This document shows positions 1-7,904 of a DNA stretch of 42,072 bases, in pieces. The DNA comes from a virus. The stretch lies in IMG/VR virus record IMGVR_UViG_3300044647_002005, positions 1 through 42,072 of that record; one strand, written 5' to 3'. A model generated the notes under the pieces. That model ran no database searches. It saw nothing but the letters and a program-made list of their open reading frames with translations, and was not told where the DNA came from. Within the stretch, counting starts at the first letter, position 1. Each line of letters opens with the position of its first letter. The position numbers and the translations under genes are program-made.

Positions 1-372
1 CAATGTTTGTGCTGCTTTCTTGAGAGCGTCAGATATCGCCCCCTTGAATTCATCGCCAAGGTCAACAATTTGCCCCTGCTTGGTGCGCTTGATTTTCTGT
101 CCACCAAATCCATCGCGAGTAACAATGTTGAAGTCTTCACCCAATGCTGGAGTCCACTCAAGGCGCACATGGGCAACAACAAAATCTGGGTCTGATGCGT
201 CGCGTTCGCAACGGATAATCTTGAAAGACCACTTGTCAACACCGAGCACCTTGTTGAGACGAGTAATCACTTCGCTAACTGGGATGTATGTAAGAGCAGT
301 GCCACCCTTGTTCAGAATCTTTTCCATTTCCCGTGGGAACGATTCTGTAAGTTGCGGATAAATGTCGTTCAT
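1..372 (-). CDS. RAD52-like single-strand annealing protein (3' end outside window)
   Basis: Reading leftward from an ATG at 372-370 the frame stays open to the window edge, so the C-terminus is missing. The 124 visible residues begin MNDIYPQLTESFPREMEK and contain VITRLNKVLGVDKWSFKI and, near residue 110, a stretch ending FKGAISDALKKAAQTL. This layout (start-site helix, V-x-x-x-LN-x-x-x-G-x-x-W-S, then a late D-A-x-KKAA helix) is that of the RAD52/RAD22 family. Those proteins anneal complementary single strands during phage recombination. The start overlaps the upstream gene's stop as TAATG, so the two are translationally coupled. The family call rests on motif recognition; a profile search would settle it. 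Confidence 0.75.
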   Translation of the reverse strand, partial: MNDIYPQLTESFPREMEKILNKGGTALTYIPVSEVITRLNKVLGVDKWSFKIIRCERDASDPDFVVAHVRLEWTPALGEDFNIVTRDGFGGQKIKRTKQGQIVDLGDEFKGAISDALKKAAQTL

Positions 373-863
373 TACTTTGCCTCCCTGACGATGATACTTG
401 TTTTAAAATCTCCCTGTTCGCAATATGAATCAGGGTTCACTCCAATTTCTCCAAGTTTTCCAACTCGCCAGTACGAAACTGCTGCATAATCAAGCAACTT
501 AACAACCATGTCCTGTGCACTCATGACAATTTCGCCAGTGTCCATATCAACCGACATTTCTGATAGGCGTTCAGCAACACGGGTCGCCAACTCTGGGTGA
601 CGCCACTTCTTTCTGTCTGCTGCTGTTTTCTTCTCAATCGTGATTCCGCTTGCGGTCTCAATCATTCCGCTGGAACCCATGAGATTGCCAACGCCGTGGG
701 CAAATGAATCGTAGATAACAGACAGTTCGCGTTTTGCGAAATTCAGTTTTGCAAGACCCTCTGCCGCCTCATCAATATCTGGTTTTGAATCAATGTAGTT
801 AGTGAGTTCTTTGTTCAATTCAGTCAATGCTGAAGCAAAATCCTCTAGTGATTTGATAGCCAT
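372..863 (-). CDS. conserved phage protein of unknown function next to the RAD52-like gene
   Basis: This encodes 163 residues. The ATG at 863-861 has a good ribosome site (GAGGA about 6 nt upstream on the minus strand). The protein is soluble, with a helical, charged N-terminus (SLEDFASALTELNKELTNY) and a conserved-looking basic segment KKTAADRKKWRHPELATRV near residue 78. I see no signal peptide, membrane segment or catalytic motif. Its stop overlaps the start of the RAD52-like gene (TAATG), so a role in the same recombination step is reasonable, for instance as an accessory or exonuclease partner. That is inference from position only. Confidence 0.7.
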   Translation of the reverse strand: MAIKSLEDFASALTELNKELTNYIDSKPDIDEAAEGLAKLNFAKRELSVIYDSFAHGVGNLMGSSGMIETASGITIEKKTAADRKKWRHPELATRVAERLSEMSVDMDTGEIVMSAQDMVVKLLDYAAVSYWRVGKLGEIGVNPDSYCEQGDFKTSIIVREAK

Positions 864-897
864 ATGTGTCCTCGCTTAAGGTATTAGTAATAGTTAC

Positions 898-2217
898 CTA
901 GACGACGATACTGACTCTTTTCCTCTGTGGCAACCCGAGTCCTGTTAAATGTGTAAATGCCCCAACAGCGGAGTCAACTTGGTCGTCGTGATTGGTGGAT
1001 TCTGGAAATGAAGAAAGTTCGTCCATCCAGTCGCTCAGCCACGCTCCGCGAACAACCCTGACATTTCCGTTGGCTACAGCGGCGGCAAACGGTCTGGCTC
1101 TCGTCACCTTGTCGCCAGTGGAGCGAATTGCCCCAAAGTCGTAACCTGGGACTACATATCTGGCATATTGGTCCATAAGAGCCTTGCCAGACGAACCTGG
1201 CTCTTGCTCCATTCTGATTGGGACCAATTTCCCATCCTCGTAAGCCGTTTGAGCGATGAACTGCTCAACTTTCTCGTTCTTGACTCGCGCTTTTTTGACA
1301 TCAAGGATGTATGCAATTCCCTGGTCAAACATCATCAAGGTTCCAACCGTCCAGTCTGGGTCAGGCGTGGCGGAATTCGGCTCTGTCGCTGCAAGGTCCC
1401 AAAACCTCACCACTCTTGCCGAAGATGTGATTGGCGGTATTTCCTCATTGTCAATAATAACTATTGATGTTCTCTCAAACATGCTTCCGAGAGTCGTTGA
1501 CCACCAGTCGCCCTCTTCAAGACGGCGTCGTTCAACGGGGTCAAGGGCTGATAGGGCTTGGCGGTACGAAACAGCGTCAATTCCTGGGTTGTCCGTAAGT
1601 CGCGAAGGAACGAAGATTCGCCCTTTTTCCTGACCCTCAACGATAAACCTTTGACGAACCCAGTTCGGAGCGGGGTTGGATGCGCACCTCATGCGTAGTG
1701 GGACCTCGGACAATGGGCCACTGTTCGGACGGCGGAGACGGGAGAACATGTACCTGTAGTCGTTTTCTCGGATTTCCGTAACCTCATCCATTCCGATGAA
1801 TTGAAACTCAGAACCCTTGTAACGGAGATAGTCGCCAGTGTTGTTTAGGTAGCCGAATGAGATTCTCGCCCCAGATGGGAATGTCGCAACGAAACTGTTG
1901 TTATTCCAGTGAATGTCGTCGTGTGGAGCCATCCATGATTTAAAACGGTCCATTAGCGCTCCAGGCAGCGACAAGTCGGCGAATGTGCGACGAAAAAGAA
2001 TCGCAGAATAATTGGGCACATCTACATACTGAAGCGCTGACATAAGAAGGGCTGAAGACTTTCCACCGCCAGCGGCACCACCAAATAATGCCTCAAGTGA
2101 GTAGGTTCTTAGGAAAACTCGTTGATTTATTGACGGAGCCTCTGGCACATAGAGGGGCTCCTTCGGTTGCAAATACTCTAAAACTTTCGCCCAATTAGTC
2201 ACATTCGTCTCCAACAA
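898..2217 (-). CDS. terminase large subunit
   Basis: This 439-residue protein is the ATP-driven motor that packages phage DNA into proheads and cuts it. The N-terminal ATPase has a Walker A motif GGAAGGGKSS near residue 46 and a Walker B motif FIGMDEVTE near residue 140. The C-terminal RNase-H-like nuclease has VVRFWDLAATEPN near residue 270, whose Asp is a likely metal ligand, and DDQVDSAVGAF near residue 412. Length is normal for the family. The apparent start is TTG at 2217-2215, with another TTG as second codon. There is no Shine-Dalgarno, but a TACGAT box lies 5 nt upstream on the minus strand, so a leaderless start is likely. It is divergent from the portal operon, which is unusual, and no small terminase subunit is seen in this window. 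Confidence 0.95.
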   Translation of the reverse strand: MLETNVTNWAKVLEYLQPKEPLYVPEAPSINQRVFLRTYSLEALFGGAAGGGKSSALLMSALQYVDVPNYSAILFRRTFADLSLPGALMDRFKSWMAPHDDIHWNNNSFVATFPSGARISFGYLNNTGDYLRYKGSEFQFIGMDEVTEIRENDYRYMFSRLRRPNSGPLSEVPLRMRCASNPAPNWVRQRFIVEGQEKGRIFVPSRLTDNPGIDAVSYRQALSALDPVERRRLEEGDWWSTTLGSMFERTSIVIIDNEEIPPITSSARVVRFWDLAATEPNSATPDPDWTVGTLMMFDQGIAYILDVKKARVKNEKVEQFIAQTAYEDGKLVPIRMEQEPGSSGKALMDQYARYVVPGYDFGAIRSTGDKVTRARPFAAAVANGNVRVVRGAWLSDWMDELSSFPESTNHDDQVDSAVGAFTHLTGLGLPQRKRVSIVV

Positions 2218-2221
2218 GTTC

Positions 2222-2258
2222 TATCGTATGTCACAATTGTGCGCTAGGTTGTACACGA
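2222..2258. promoter_or_regulatory. divergent leaderless promoter pair between terminase and portal operons
   Basis: On the plus strand TAGGTT (2245-2250) ends 7 nt before the ATG at 2258. On the minus strand TACGAT (about 2223-2228) ends 5 nt before the TTG at 2217. Neither start has a Shine-Dalgarno. The spacing matches -10 boxes that place transcription initiation at the start codon. Clear -35 boxes are not seen. Confidence 0.45.
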
Positions 2259-2437
2259 TGAAAAAAATATTCAAGGCAATTGGCTCAAAGTTCACTAGAC
2301 CAACCTTCGCGAATTTACTGATGGCATCATTTATACTATTTACAGCGATTGGAGGATTTCTCATAGCACCACCAATCGGATTCCTGGTAGCAGGTTTGAC
2401 ATGCGGCATATTCGGATACATATTGGGCGCTGAGTAA
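2258..2437 (+). CDS. small membrane protein, two predicted transmembrane segments
   Basis: This encodes 59 residues from the ATG at 2258. An upstream in-frame ATG at 2228 would add ten residues, but it has no ribosome site, and the TAGGTT box 7 nt before 2258 favours the inner start. A basic N-terminus (MKKIFKAIGSKFTR) is followed by two hydrophobic stretches, about residues 19-36 and 38-57, separated by PP. It is the first gene of the rightward structural operon, just before the portal. It could be a holin-like or other envelope protein. Nothing in the sequence identifies a specific function. Confidence 0.6.
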   Translation: MKKIFKAIGSKFTRPTFANLLMASFILFTAIGGFLIAPPIGFLVAGLTCGIFGYILGAE

Positions 2438-2442
2438 GAATT

Positions 2443-4455
2443 ATGGCGTGGAATTCATCAACATCTAATAAAGGCGCGTCCGCGTCCAGTGGCAAGGCGC
2501 TTGGTCCTGGCGCGCCTGTAGCAATGAACCCTGGACTTGCCGGCAAGGCCTACCACGATATGTGGGATATTGAGCGCGCATACCGCGAAGGCATGCAGAA
2601 AGTCACCTGGGTTTCAAGGTGCATTGACGCCATTGCTGGAAACCAAGCACGACTTCCAATCATTTTGCGTAAAGACAACTCTAGAGATGGCGAGATTCTT
2701 ACTGGTCGTCGCGCTCTTCGCTCTCCATTACTGGAGATTCTGAACACAAAATCAAACATCGGCGAAAACTCTTTCATTTTCCGATACAGACTTTCTTCAC
2801 AATTGATGCTTAGCACCCGTGGTGCATTTATTGAAAAGGTGCGAGGCCGTGACGGAAGAATCATTGGTCTTAACCTGCTGCCACCACAGCACACATCTCC
2901 GATTCCCGACCCTCGCCGATTTGTTTCTGGATACGAAGTAACAATGCCTCAAGGCGACAAGATAATCCTCAAGCCAGAGGATGTGTGTTGGATTCGCCGA
3001 CCACACCCTCTTGACCCATATTTGTCACTCACCCCAATGGAATCCGCTGGCGTAGCGATTGAGATTGAGAACTTGGCAAAAGTTTATAACAGGAACTACC
3101 TCTTGAATGATGGTCGTCCTGGCGGAATACTTGTCGTTAAGGGCGAAATTGACGACGATGATAAAGATGAGTTGCGCAATAGATTCAGGGGCAACTTAAC
3201 TAGAGTTGGCTCTACGACAGTTATTTCTGCGGATGATGGCGTTGATTATGTTGATACATCTGCAAACCCACGAGACGCCGCTTATGTCCAGATGCGACAA
3301 ATTCAAAAAGAAGAAATTCTTGCAGCGTTTGGTGTTCCAGAATCGGTAATTGGAAATGCGTCTGGCAGAACTTTCAGCAATGCCGCAGAAGAACATCGCG
3401 TTTTCTGGAATGAAACGATGCTTCCACACCTTGACCTGCTGGGTCGTGCTTTGGATGAATTGGACGAAGTTAACTATGTTGACTTTGATACATCAAATGT
3501 TCCAATTCTGATTCTCTACAAACAGGAACGCTCGCGTTATCATCTTGATGAATTTAATGCTGGTCTGTTGAGTGCAAATGAGTATCGTGCCTCAACTGGT
3601 ATCAAAACAGTGAAGAGTGACTTGGCAGATTCTCTCTTAATGAATCCGAACCTAACGCCGATTGCAAATACCGAAAAAGAAATGGAACAGGCCGCGCAAG
3701 GCGCGATGCCAGGAATGCCACCAGGCGCTCCAGGAATGCCTGGGATGCCAGGAATGCCAGGTATGCCACCAGAAGGCGCAGGGGCTCCAGGCGTTGAGGT
3801 TGGACCAGACGGAAGCATGGCGAGTCCTCTTGACCCAAATACCATGGCTGGTTCTCTCGCGGCGGCACAGGGCGCGCCAGGAGGCGCAGCACCAGAGACG
3901 GGGATGGCACCGCCACCAGGGGCAGTCGCGTCCGCTGAACCATTCGGAGAAATTGAAACAAAACAGGAGAATCTTGAACTTGAGCGCTGGAAGGAAATCC
4001 TTGGACGGAGTTTTGAGCGCGTAATTGAGCGTCAACAGAGAGTGACCATGGAAAAAGTCAACGGGATGAAGTCAAAGAAAGCGCTTGCCGCTGGAACTTT
4101 GGATATTGAGTCAATCTTCTCCGTTGAAACCTGGAACAAACAAATGGAAGAAGATATTCGCCCAGTGCTCGCGACAATCATTCAGGACTCACAGGAAACT
4201 TCAAAGAAGTCGTTAAACAAGGTGGATGTGCTGTCTCAGATTGATTCACACATAGCGAAGTTCAAGCAGGTGAATACCGATACCCACGAGCAACTTGTTT
4301 CTTCATACATGGCGTCACTCCCAGTTCCTAACGAGGACAATAGAAGCACTGTCTTTAGGGCTTCCTGCGTAGGCATATTTACGAATCTTCTTGCAAAAAC
4401 TAGGTACGAGTTGTCTGAGACAGAAGCCAGGCGAGCATGGGGATTCGCAAGTTAA
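2443..4455 (+). CDS. portal protein with a long C-terminal extension
   Basis: This 670-residue protein forms the ring at the head vertex through which DNA enters and leaves. The first ~400 residues have the HK97-type portal pattern: VSRCIDAIAGNQARLPIILR near residue 55, then L-x-PxxxxPxPD, VCWIRRPHPLDPYLSLTPM, VYNRNYLLNDGRPGGILVV and ILAAFGVPESVIGNASGRTF. Residues 405-510 are a Gly/Pro/Met/Ala-rich, collagen-like region with repeated G-M-P units. They are followed by a helical C-terminal domain (ERWKEILGRSFERVIERQQR). The family is usually 400-500 residues, so this one carries about 170 extra. The start at 2443 lies 5 nt after the preceding stop. It heads the structural cluster and directly precedes the prohead protease, as expected. 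Confidence 0.93.
   Translation: MAWNSSTSNKGASASSGKALGPGAPVAMNPGLAGKAYHDMWDIERAYREGMQKVTWVSRCIDAIAGNQARLPIILRKDNSRDGEILTGRRALRSPLLEILNTKSNIGENSFIFRYRLSSQLMLSTRGAFIEKVRGRDGRIIGLNLLPPQHTSPIPDPRRFVSGYEVTMPQGDKIILKPEDVCWIRRPHPLDPYLSLTPMESAGVAIEIENLAKVYNRNYLLNDGRPGGILVVKGEIDDDDKDELRNRFRGNLTRVGSTTVISADDGVDYVDTSANPRDAAYVQMRQIQKEEILAAFGVPESVIGNASGRTFSNAAEEHRVFWNETMLPHLDLLGRALDELDEVNYVDFDTSNVPILILYKQERSRYHLDEFNAGLLSANEYRASTGIKTVKSDLADSLLMNPNLTPIANTEKEMEQAAQGAMPGMPPGAPGMPGMPGMPGMPPEGAGAPGVEVGPDGSMASPLDPNTMAGSLAAAQGAPGGAAPETGMAPPPGAVASAEPFGEIETKQENLELERWKEILGRSFERVIERQQRVTMEKVNGMKSKKALAAGTLDIESIFSVETWNKQMEEDIRPVLATIIQDSQETSKKSLNKVDVLSQIDSHIAKFKQVNTDTHEQLVSSYMASLPVPNEDNRSTVFRASCVGIFTNLLAKTRYELSETEARRAWGFAS
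3700..3795 (+). repeat. collagen-like G-M-P repeat inside the portal gene
   Basis: Codons for Gly-Met-Pro and Gly-Ala-Pro triplets recur about ten times, giving a low-complexity linker between the portal core and its C-terminal helical domain. It is in frame and probably an unstructured spacer. Confidence 0.8.
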
Positions 4456-4552
4456 TTTCAGTAATTGATTTAGTTTACTGAAACTATAAAAAATACTTGC
4501 GTCAATTTGTGTTGTCTGTCGTTTATTATCGTTAGTACGCAAGGACGGCATC
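4456..4552 (+). promoter_or_regulatory. intergenic region with AT-rich inverted repeat and ribosome site for the protease gene
   Basis: A perfect 9-bp inverted repeat (4456-4464 and 4475-4483, arm TTTCAGTAA, 10-nt loop) follows the portal stop. It is AT-rich and not followed by a T-run, so it is more likely an operator or processing site than a terminator. A TATTAT box at 4524-4529 could be a -10, with no convincing -35. AAGGA at 4541-4545 is a good Shine-Dalgarno for the ATG at 4553. Confidence 0.4.
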
Positions 4553-7500
4553 ATGTATAACGAAATTCAATTCAAAGCAAACTCTGGTCAGGTAAACATT
4601 GACCAGGCCGAGGGCATTGTTGAATGCTTCGTTGCTGGAATTGGGAACAAGGACTCCGTAGGCGACATTGTTCTGTCAGGTGCATTTTCAAAGAGCCTCA
4701 TGCGTCGCAAACCGCGTGTCGTTTGGGGCCACAACTGGAACGACCCAATCGGGAAAGTTCTGGAAATTTACGAAGTCCCACCTAGCGACCCGCGCCTTCC
4801 AGCAAAAATGAAGATGGCTGGGATTGGTGGATTGTTTGCAAAAGTTCAATTCAATCTCAACTCGGACAAGGGGCGAGAGGCTTTTGCCAATGTTGCGTTC
4901 TTTGGGGTTGAGCAGGAGTGGTCAATCGGATACAAGACGCTTGATGCAATTTTTGACAACACCCGTCAAGCAAACTTATTGCGAGAAGTTGAACTTTACG
5001 AAGTTTCCCCAGTTCTTCATGGGGCCAATCAACTTACTGGAACAATCTCCGTTAAGAGTGATGAAGAGAAGATGCACATGATGGGTGGCATGGGGATGCC
5101 TAACACAATTGTTATTGCACGACCGCAGGAAGAAGGCCCACAAGAGCCTCGCGACCCATTCGCAATGGGTATCGCTCAGCCGCTATCTGACGACCGTCGC
5201 GCAGGACTACAGCAAGAACTGGTCAGCCGAACTGGCGGACCGATTCATGTTCTTAAAGCAACAGAGTCATCTGTCGTTTTCATGAAGCCAGGTCGCGGAC
5301 TATTTAGGCTCAGTTACTACTTTGACGGCGAGCAATTCATGTTTGGCAAACCAGAGCCAATGGGTCAGAAGCCTGTTGCCGTGGTCCCAAGTGTTGGGCC
5401 GAAGCCAAATCTGTCTGGCCCGACATCAATTCCAGGAGTTAGTGGAAAGCCAAATATCCCATCTCCAGCAATGCAGTATGCGTCTCCGCCTCCAACAGGA
5501 GATGCAAGTTTGGTATTCGGAGAAGTAAGGCCAAAAGGCACTGAAAAATCGCTTGAAGACGAAATTGACATGCTGCTTGAAAAGATTGACAACGACGAAA
5601 AAATGTCAATCAAGTCTGATGCAATTGAAAAACTCAACTCAGTAGTACGAACTCTTCAAGAAATTATTGGAGTTGAGACAACTGAAAAATCTGAACTCCT
5701 GATTGAATGCGCCCCAGAACACGCTTTTGAGACAAAGCAACTCCTTGACCCAGTTTTTGAATATCATCAAGTTGAAACGCTTGTTACGGAAAACGGAATC
5801 TTAATTACATCGGACATTGACCTTGACGCATATCAGGCAATTGAGACTGCAACAAAGTCTTTGTTTGGGCGTATCGGGCGCAGAATAGGGCCTGGTGGTC
5901 CAAAAAAAGGTAGGCGCGCAACGCGCGCTCTCACCCAGATAGACGGAGTCCTAGACCCGAAAAAGCGTCGCGATGTTGATGGCGACGGCATGATTTTTGA
6001 TGGAACTTGGCGTGAAATGCCAGCCCCAGCAAAGCCATCATTCGCAACTGGACTTCAATCCAGAAAACCAAATACCGTTCCAGCCGCTGAAACGAAGTTA
6101 AATGTTCGCCTAACTCGCACGCAAGCATCAAAAATGCTTGATGGAATTAAAAAACTTTCTGGAAGCGAATCAGAAGGACCATTGAAGAACCTTCTTGACG
6201 AGATTGAGCGTCGCAAATACATTGGCGACCCAGATATTTCACCAAGCATGCTTGACTCAGCACTTGAAGAAATAGGAAAGCGAAAAGCAAACGGAGAGTC
6301 CGTTGATAAGTTCCTTGACGACGCATTAAATGAAATGAAAACCACTGGAGCGTTTGGTCAGAACAATGCGCGTAGTCGCGCTGGCAGGCCAACTGGTGCT
6401 GCTGCTCCGAAGAAAGAGGGGCAACAGAATTTTGCTGGTTACTCTTTTGAAAAGGTAAAGCCAGAGGGCTGGGACTTAATGTCTCTTGAAGATAAAGAAA
6501 ATTGGCTTGCCACATCATCATCTACGGCAAAATTGGCAGCGCGAGATAGGGACAGAATTCTTGCGCAGGTTTACGAGGAAATGGATAGGCGTGACCGCAG
6601 GGCTCAGGCGCGTCAACGGGCTGCTGGTCGCGCCGCGTCGGCACCTTCACCAAAGCCAGAACCAAAGCCAGAACCAAAGCCATCAGCAAAACCAGAGCCG
6701 AAGCCATCGGCACAAGACGATGACGAACTCACCATAGACCAGGCTCTATTGCGTAAAAATTACGCTTCCCTGACCGATGACGAAAAAGAAGAAGTTGATG
6801 CCTACGAGGCTGGGGTGATTGGCAAATTGACCGAACGCCTTCGCGCCACCAATGCCAAACTTAACGAGACTGGAAAGAATGATGTCGCCGAACTGGTGGA
6901 CGGAACTCTCTCCGAGATTGACAATGCCCTTGGTGATGGAGCAACCGAAGAAGCCATAAATGACGCGCAAGACGCCATTGCAAAACTCCTCAAAGAACTG
7001 AACACTTCGTATGGTCCAAAGCCAAAGAAGCCAAAGGCAGAGGAGGAGGGTCAAGAAGTAAAGCCAGACAAGATTTCTAGCGCTGCTGGAAAGTTTAGGA
7101 GTTATTTCACGACCGTTAACGAGGCCCTAGACAAGATGCTGGCGCGCCGTGCATCGTCAGCCGACAGAGGGGACGAGGGAGAACTGGACCTTTCCGAGCG
7201 GGCGGTATCTGCTCGCGTTCGTGGTTTTGATGAAACAGACTTGCCAAGCAAGTTTGAAAACTCACTCAAGTTTGCTCGCTCCTATCAGGATGCCCGTTCA
7301 CGCCGTAAGAGTTCTGGCGCTGGCATGGTTAGTGCAAATAGGACCCCAAGCGGGCTTCGTTCCGACAGGGGCAAGGTTGAACCACGCACAGAAATCATCG
7401 CCGAAGCCACATGGTGGAAGAAAATTGAAGATTCGCTTCCAAAAGAAATACGAGAATCAAAAGACAAGGCAACAACAGATGCCCTCACTAGATTGTCCAC

Positions 7501-7747
7501 GCTTCTTAAGCGTCAAGAGTCTGGAAAAACTGGTTCCCGCAGAACCAATGTTGGAACCCTGAATGTGACTCAAAGCGAAGCGGACTCAATCCTTGACGCC
7601 GTAATGACTGTTCTTGACCGACAGATAGAGAAGGGCGGTTCACGAGGAGAGATTTTTGCTGAACTCCTGGAGAAGATTGCACAATCGTCAATGTCTACAT
7701 TTATAGAAAAAGCAACCCCATCGGCAGAAAAACCTAAAAGAAACTAG
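4553..7747 (+). CDS. prohead serine protease with ~890-residue modular extension
   Basis: The first ~170 of 1,064 residues form an HK97-family (U35/S78-type) prohead protease, which trims capsid and scaffold proteins during head maturation. The catalytic His is in VVWGHNW (H60) and the Ser in EWSIGY (S124), followed by YEVSPVLHGAN. The family normally has 170-250 residues. The remainder has a Pro/Gly-rich linker and a helical segment. Next come the shared EF-hand-like module (5867-6028, loop D474-T485) and a linker motif TGLQSRKPNTVP. A long charged helical region follows, with a PKPEPKPEPKP repeat (6651-6716), a second linker SGLRSDRGK, and a final helical domain. The extension may act as scaffold or as cargo cleaved off by the protease itself. 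That is inference. Fusion of a protease to modules also found in the downstream giants is the key oddity. Confidence 0.9.
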   Translation: MYNEIQFKANSGQVNIDQAEGIVECFVAGIGNKDSVGDIVLSGAFSKSLMRRKPRVVWGHNWNDPIGKVLEIYEVPPSDPRLPAKMKMAGIGGLFAKVQFNLNSDKGREAFANVAFFGVEQEWSIGYKTLDAIFDNTRQANLLREVELYEVSPVLHGANQLTGTISVKSDEEKMHMMGGMGMPNTIVIARPQEEGPQEPRDPFAMGIAQPLSDDRRAGLQQELVSRTGGPIHVLKATESSVVFMKPGRGLFRLSYYFDGEQFMFGKPEPMGQKPVAVVPSVGPKPNLSGPTSIPGVSGKPNIPSPAMQYASPPPTGDASLVFGEVRPKGTEKSLEDEIDMLLEKIDNDEKMSIKSDAIEKLNSVVRTLQEIIGVETTEKSELLIECAPEHAFETKQLLDPVFEYHQVETLVTENGILITSDIDLDAYQAIETATKSLFGRIGRRIGPGGPKKGRRATRALTQIDGVLDPKKRRDVDGDGMIFDGTWREMPAPAKPSFATGLQSRKPNTVPAAETKLNVRLTRTQASKMLDGIKKLSGSESEGPLKNLLDEIERRKYIGDPDISPSMLDSALEEIGKRKANGESVDKFLDDALNEMKTTGAFGQNNARSRAGRPTGAAAPKKEGQQNFAGYSFEKVKPEGWDLMSLEDKENWLATSSSTAKLAARDRDRILAQVYEEMDRRDRRAQARQRAAGRAASAPSPKPEPKPEPKPSAKPEPKPSAQDDDELTIDQALLRKNYASLTDDEKEEVDAYEAGVIGKLTERLRATNAKLNETGKNDVAELVDGTLSEIDNALGDGATEEAINDAQDAIAKLLKELNTSYGPKPKKPKAEEEGQEVKPDKISSAAGKFRSYFTTVNEALDKMLARRASSADRGDEGELDLSERAVSARVRGFDETDLPSKFENSLKFARSYQDARSRRKSSGAGMVSANRTPSGLRSDRGKVEPRTEIIAEATWWKKIEDSLPKEIRESKDKATTDALTRLSTLLKRQESGKTGSRRTNVGTLNVTQSEADSILDAVMTVLDRQIEKGGSRGEIFAELLEKIAQSSMSTFIEKATPSAEKPKRN
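5867..6028 (+). other. shared EF-hand-like module, copy A
   Basis: The module has a Gly/Arg-rich basic lead (GRIGRRIGPGG...RR), then IDGVLDPKKRRD, then the loop DVDGDGMIFDGT and WREMPAP. The loop matches D-x-D-x-D-G-x-I at EF-hand calcium-ligand positions 1, 3 and 5, with T rather than E at position 12. Three further copies occur in downstream proteins. Confidence 0.85.
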
Positions 7748-7904
7748 TTTGACAAGAAATCGCGATTAAAGCGATAGTTCCGCCATATAACACGCGGTGA
7801 AGTATAATTTGTCAAATAGAAATTTTCATATAACGAGGTCAGTGGTGTTGTCGCGTCAGCGACTTCATTTCTTTCTGCGGCAACACTTCTAAGGAGTTAG
7901 TAAA
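7748..7904 (+). promoter_or_regulatory. promoter and structured leader upstream of the zinc-ribbon/DUF6582-like gene
   Basis: TTGACA (7749-7754) and GATAGT (7773-7778) with an 18-nt spacer form a good sigma-70-type promoter. A second consensus TATAAT is at 7803-7808. TTTGACAA at 7748-7755 and TTGTCAAA at 7809-7816 are an inverted pair flanking both. Downstream, GTGTTGTCGC (7845-7854) can pair with GCGGCAACAC (7877-7886). Alternatively GTCGC (7850-7854) can pair with GCGAC (7859-7863). The two foldings exclude each other. AAGGAG at 7891-7896 is a strong ribosome site. Confidence 0.55.

Noticed and set aside
1-361. Plus-strand open frames at the left edge
   Set aside because: They are reverse shadows of the RAD52-like gene, which has a coherent family pattern and a coupled start.
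3602-4035. Several overlapping frames opposite the collagen-like part of the portal gene
   Set aside because: Long open frames in all phases follow from the biased G-M-P repeat composition; none has coding character.
4456-4483. Inverted repeat after the portal gene as an intrinsic terminator
   Set aside because: The stem is AT-rich and is not followed by a T-run; an operator or processing role is at least as likely.
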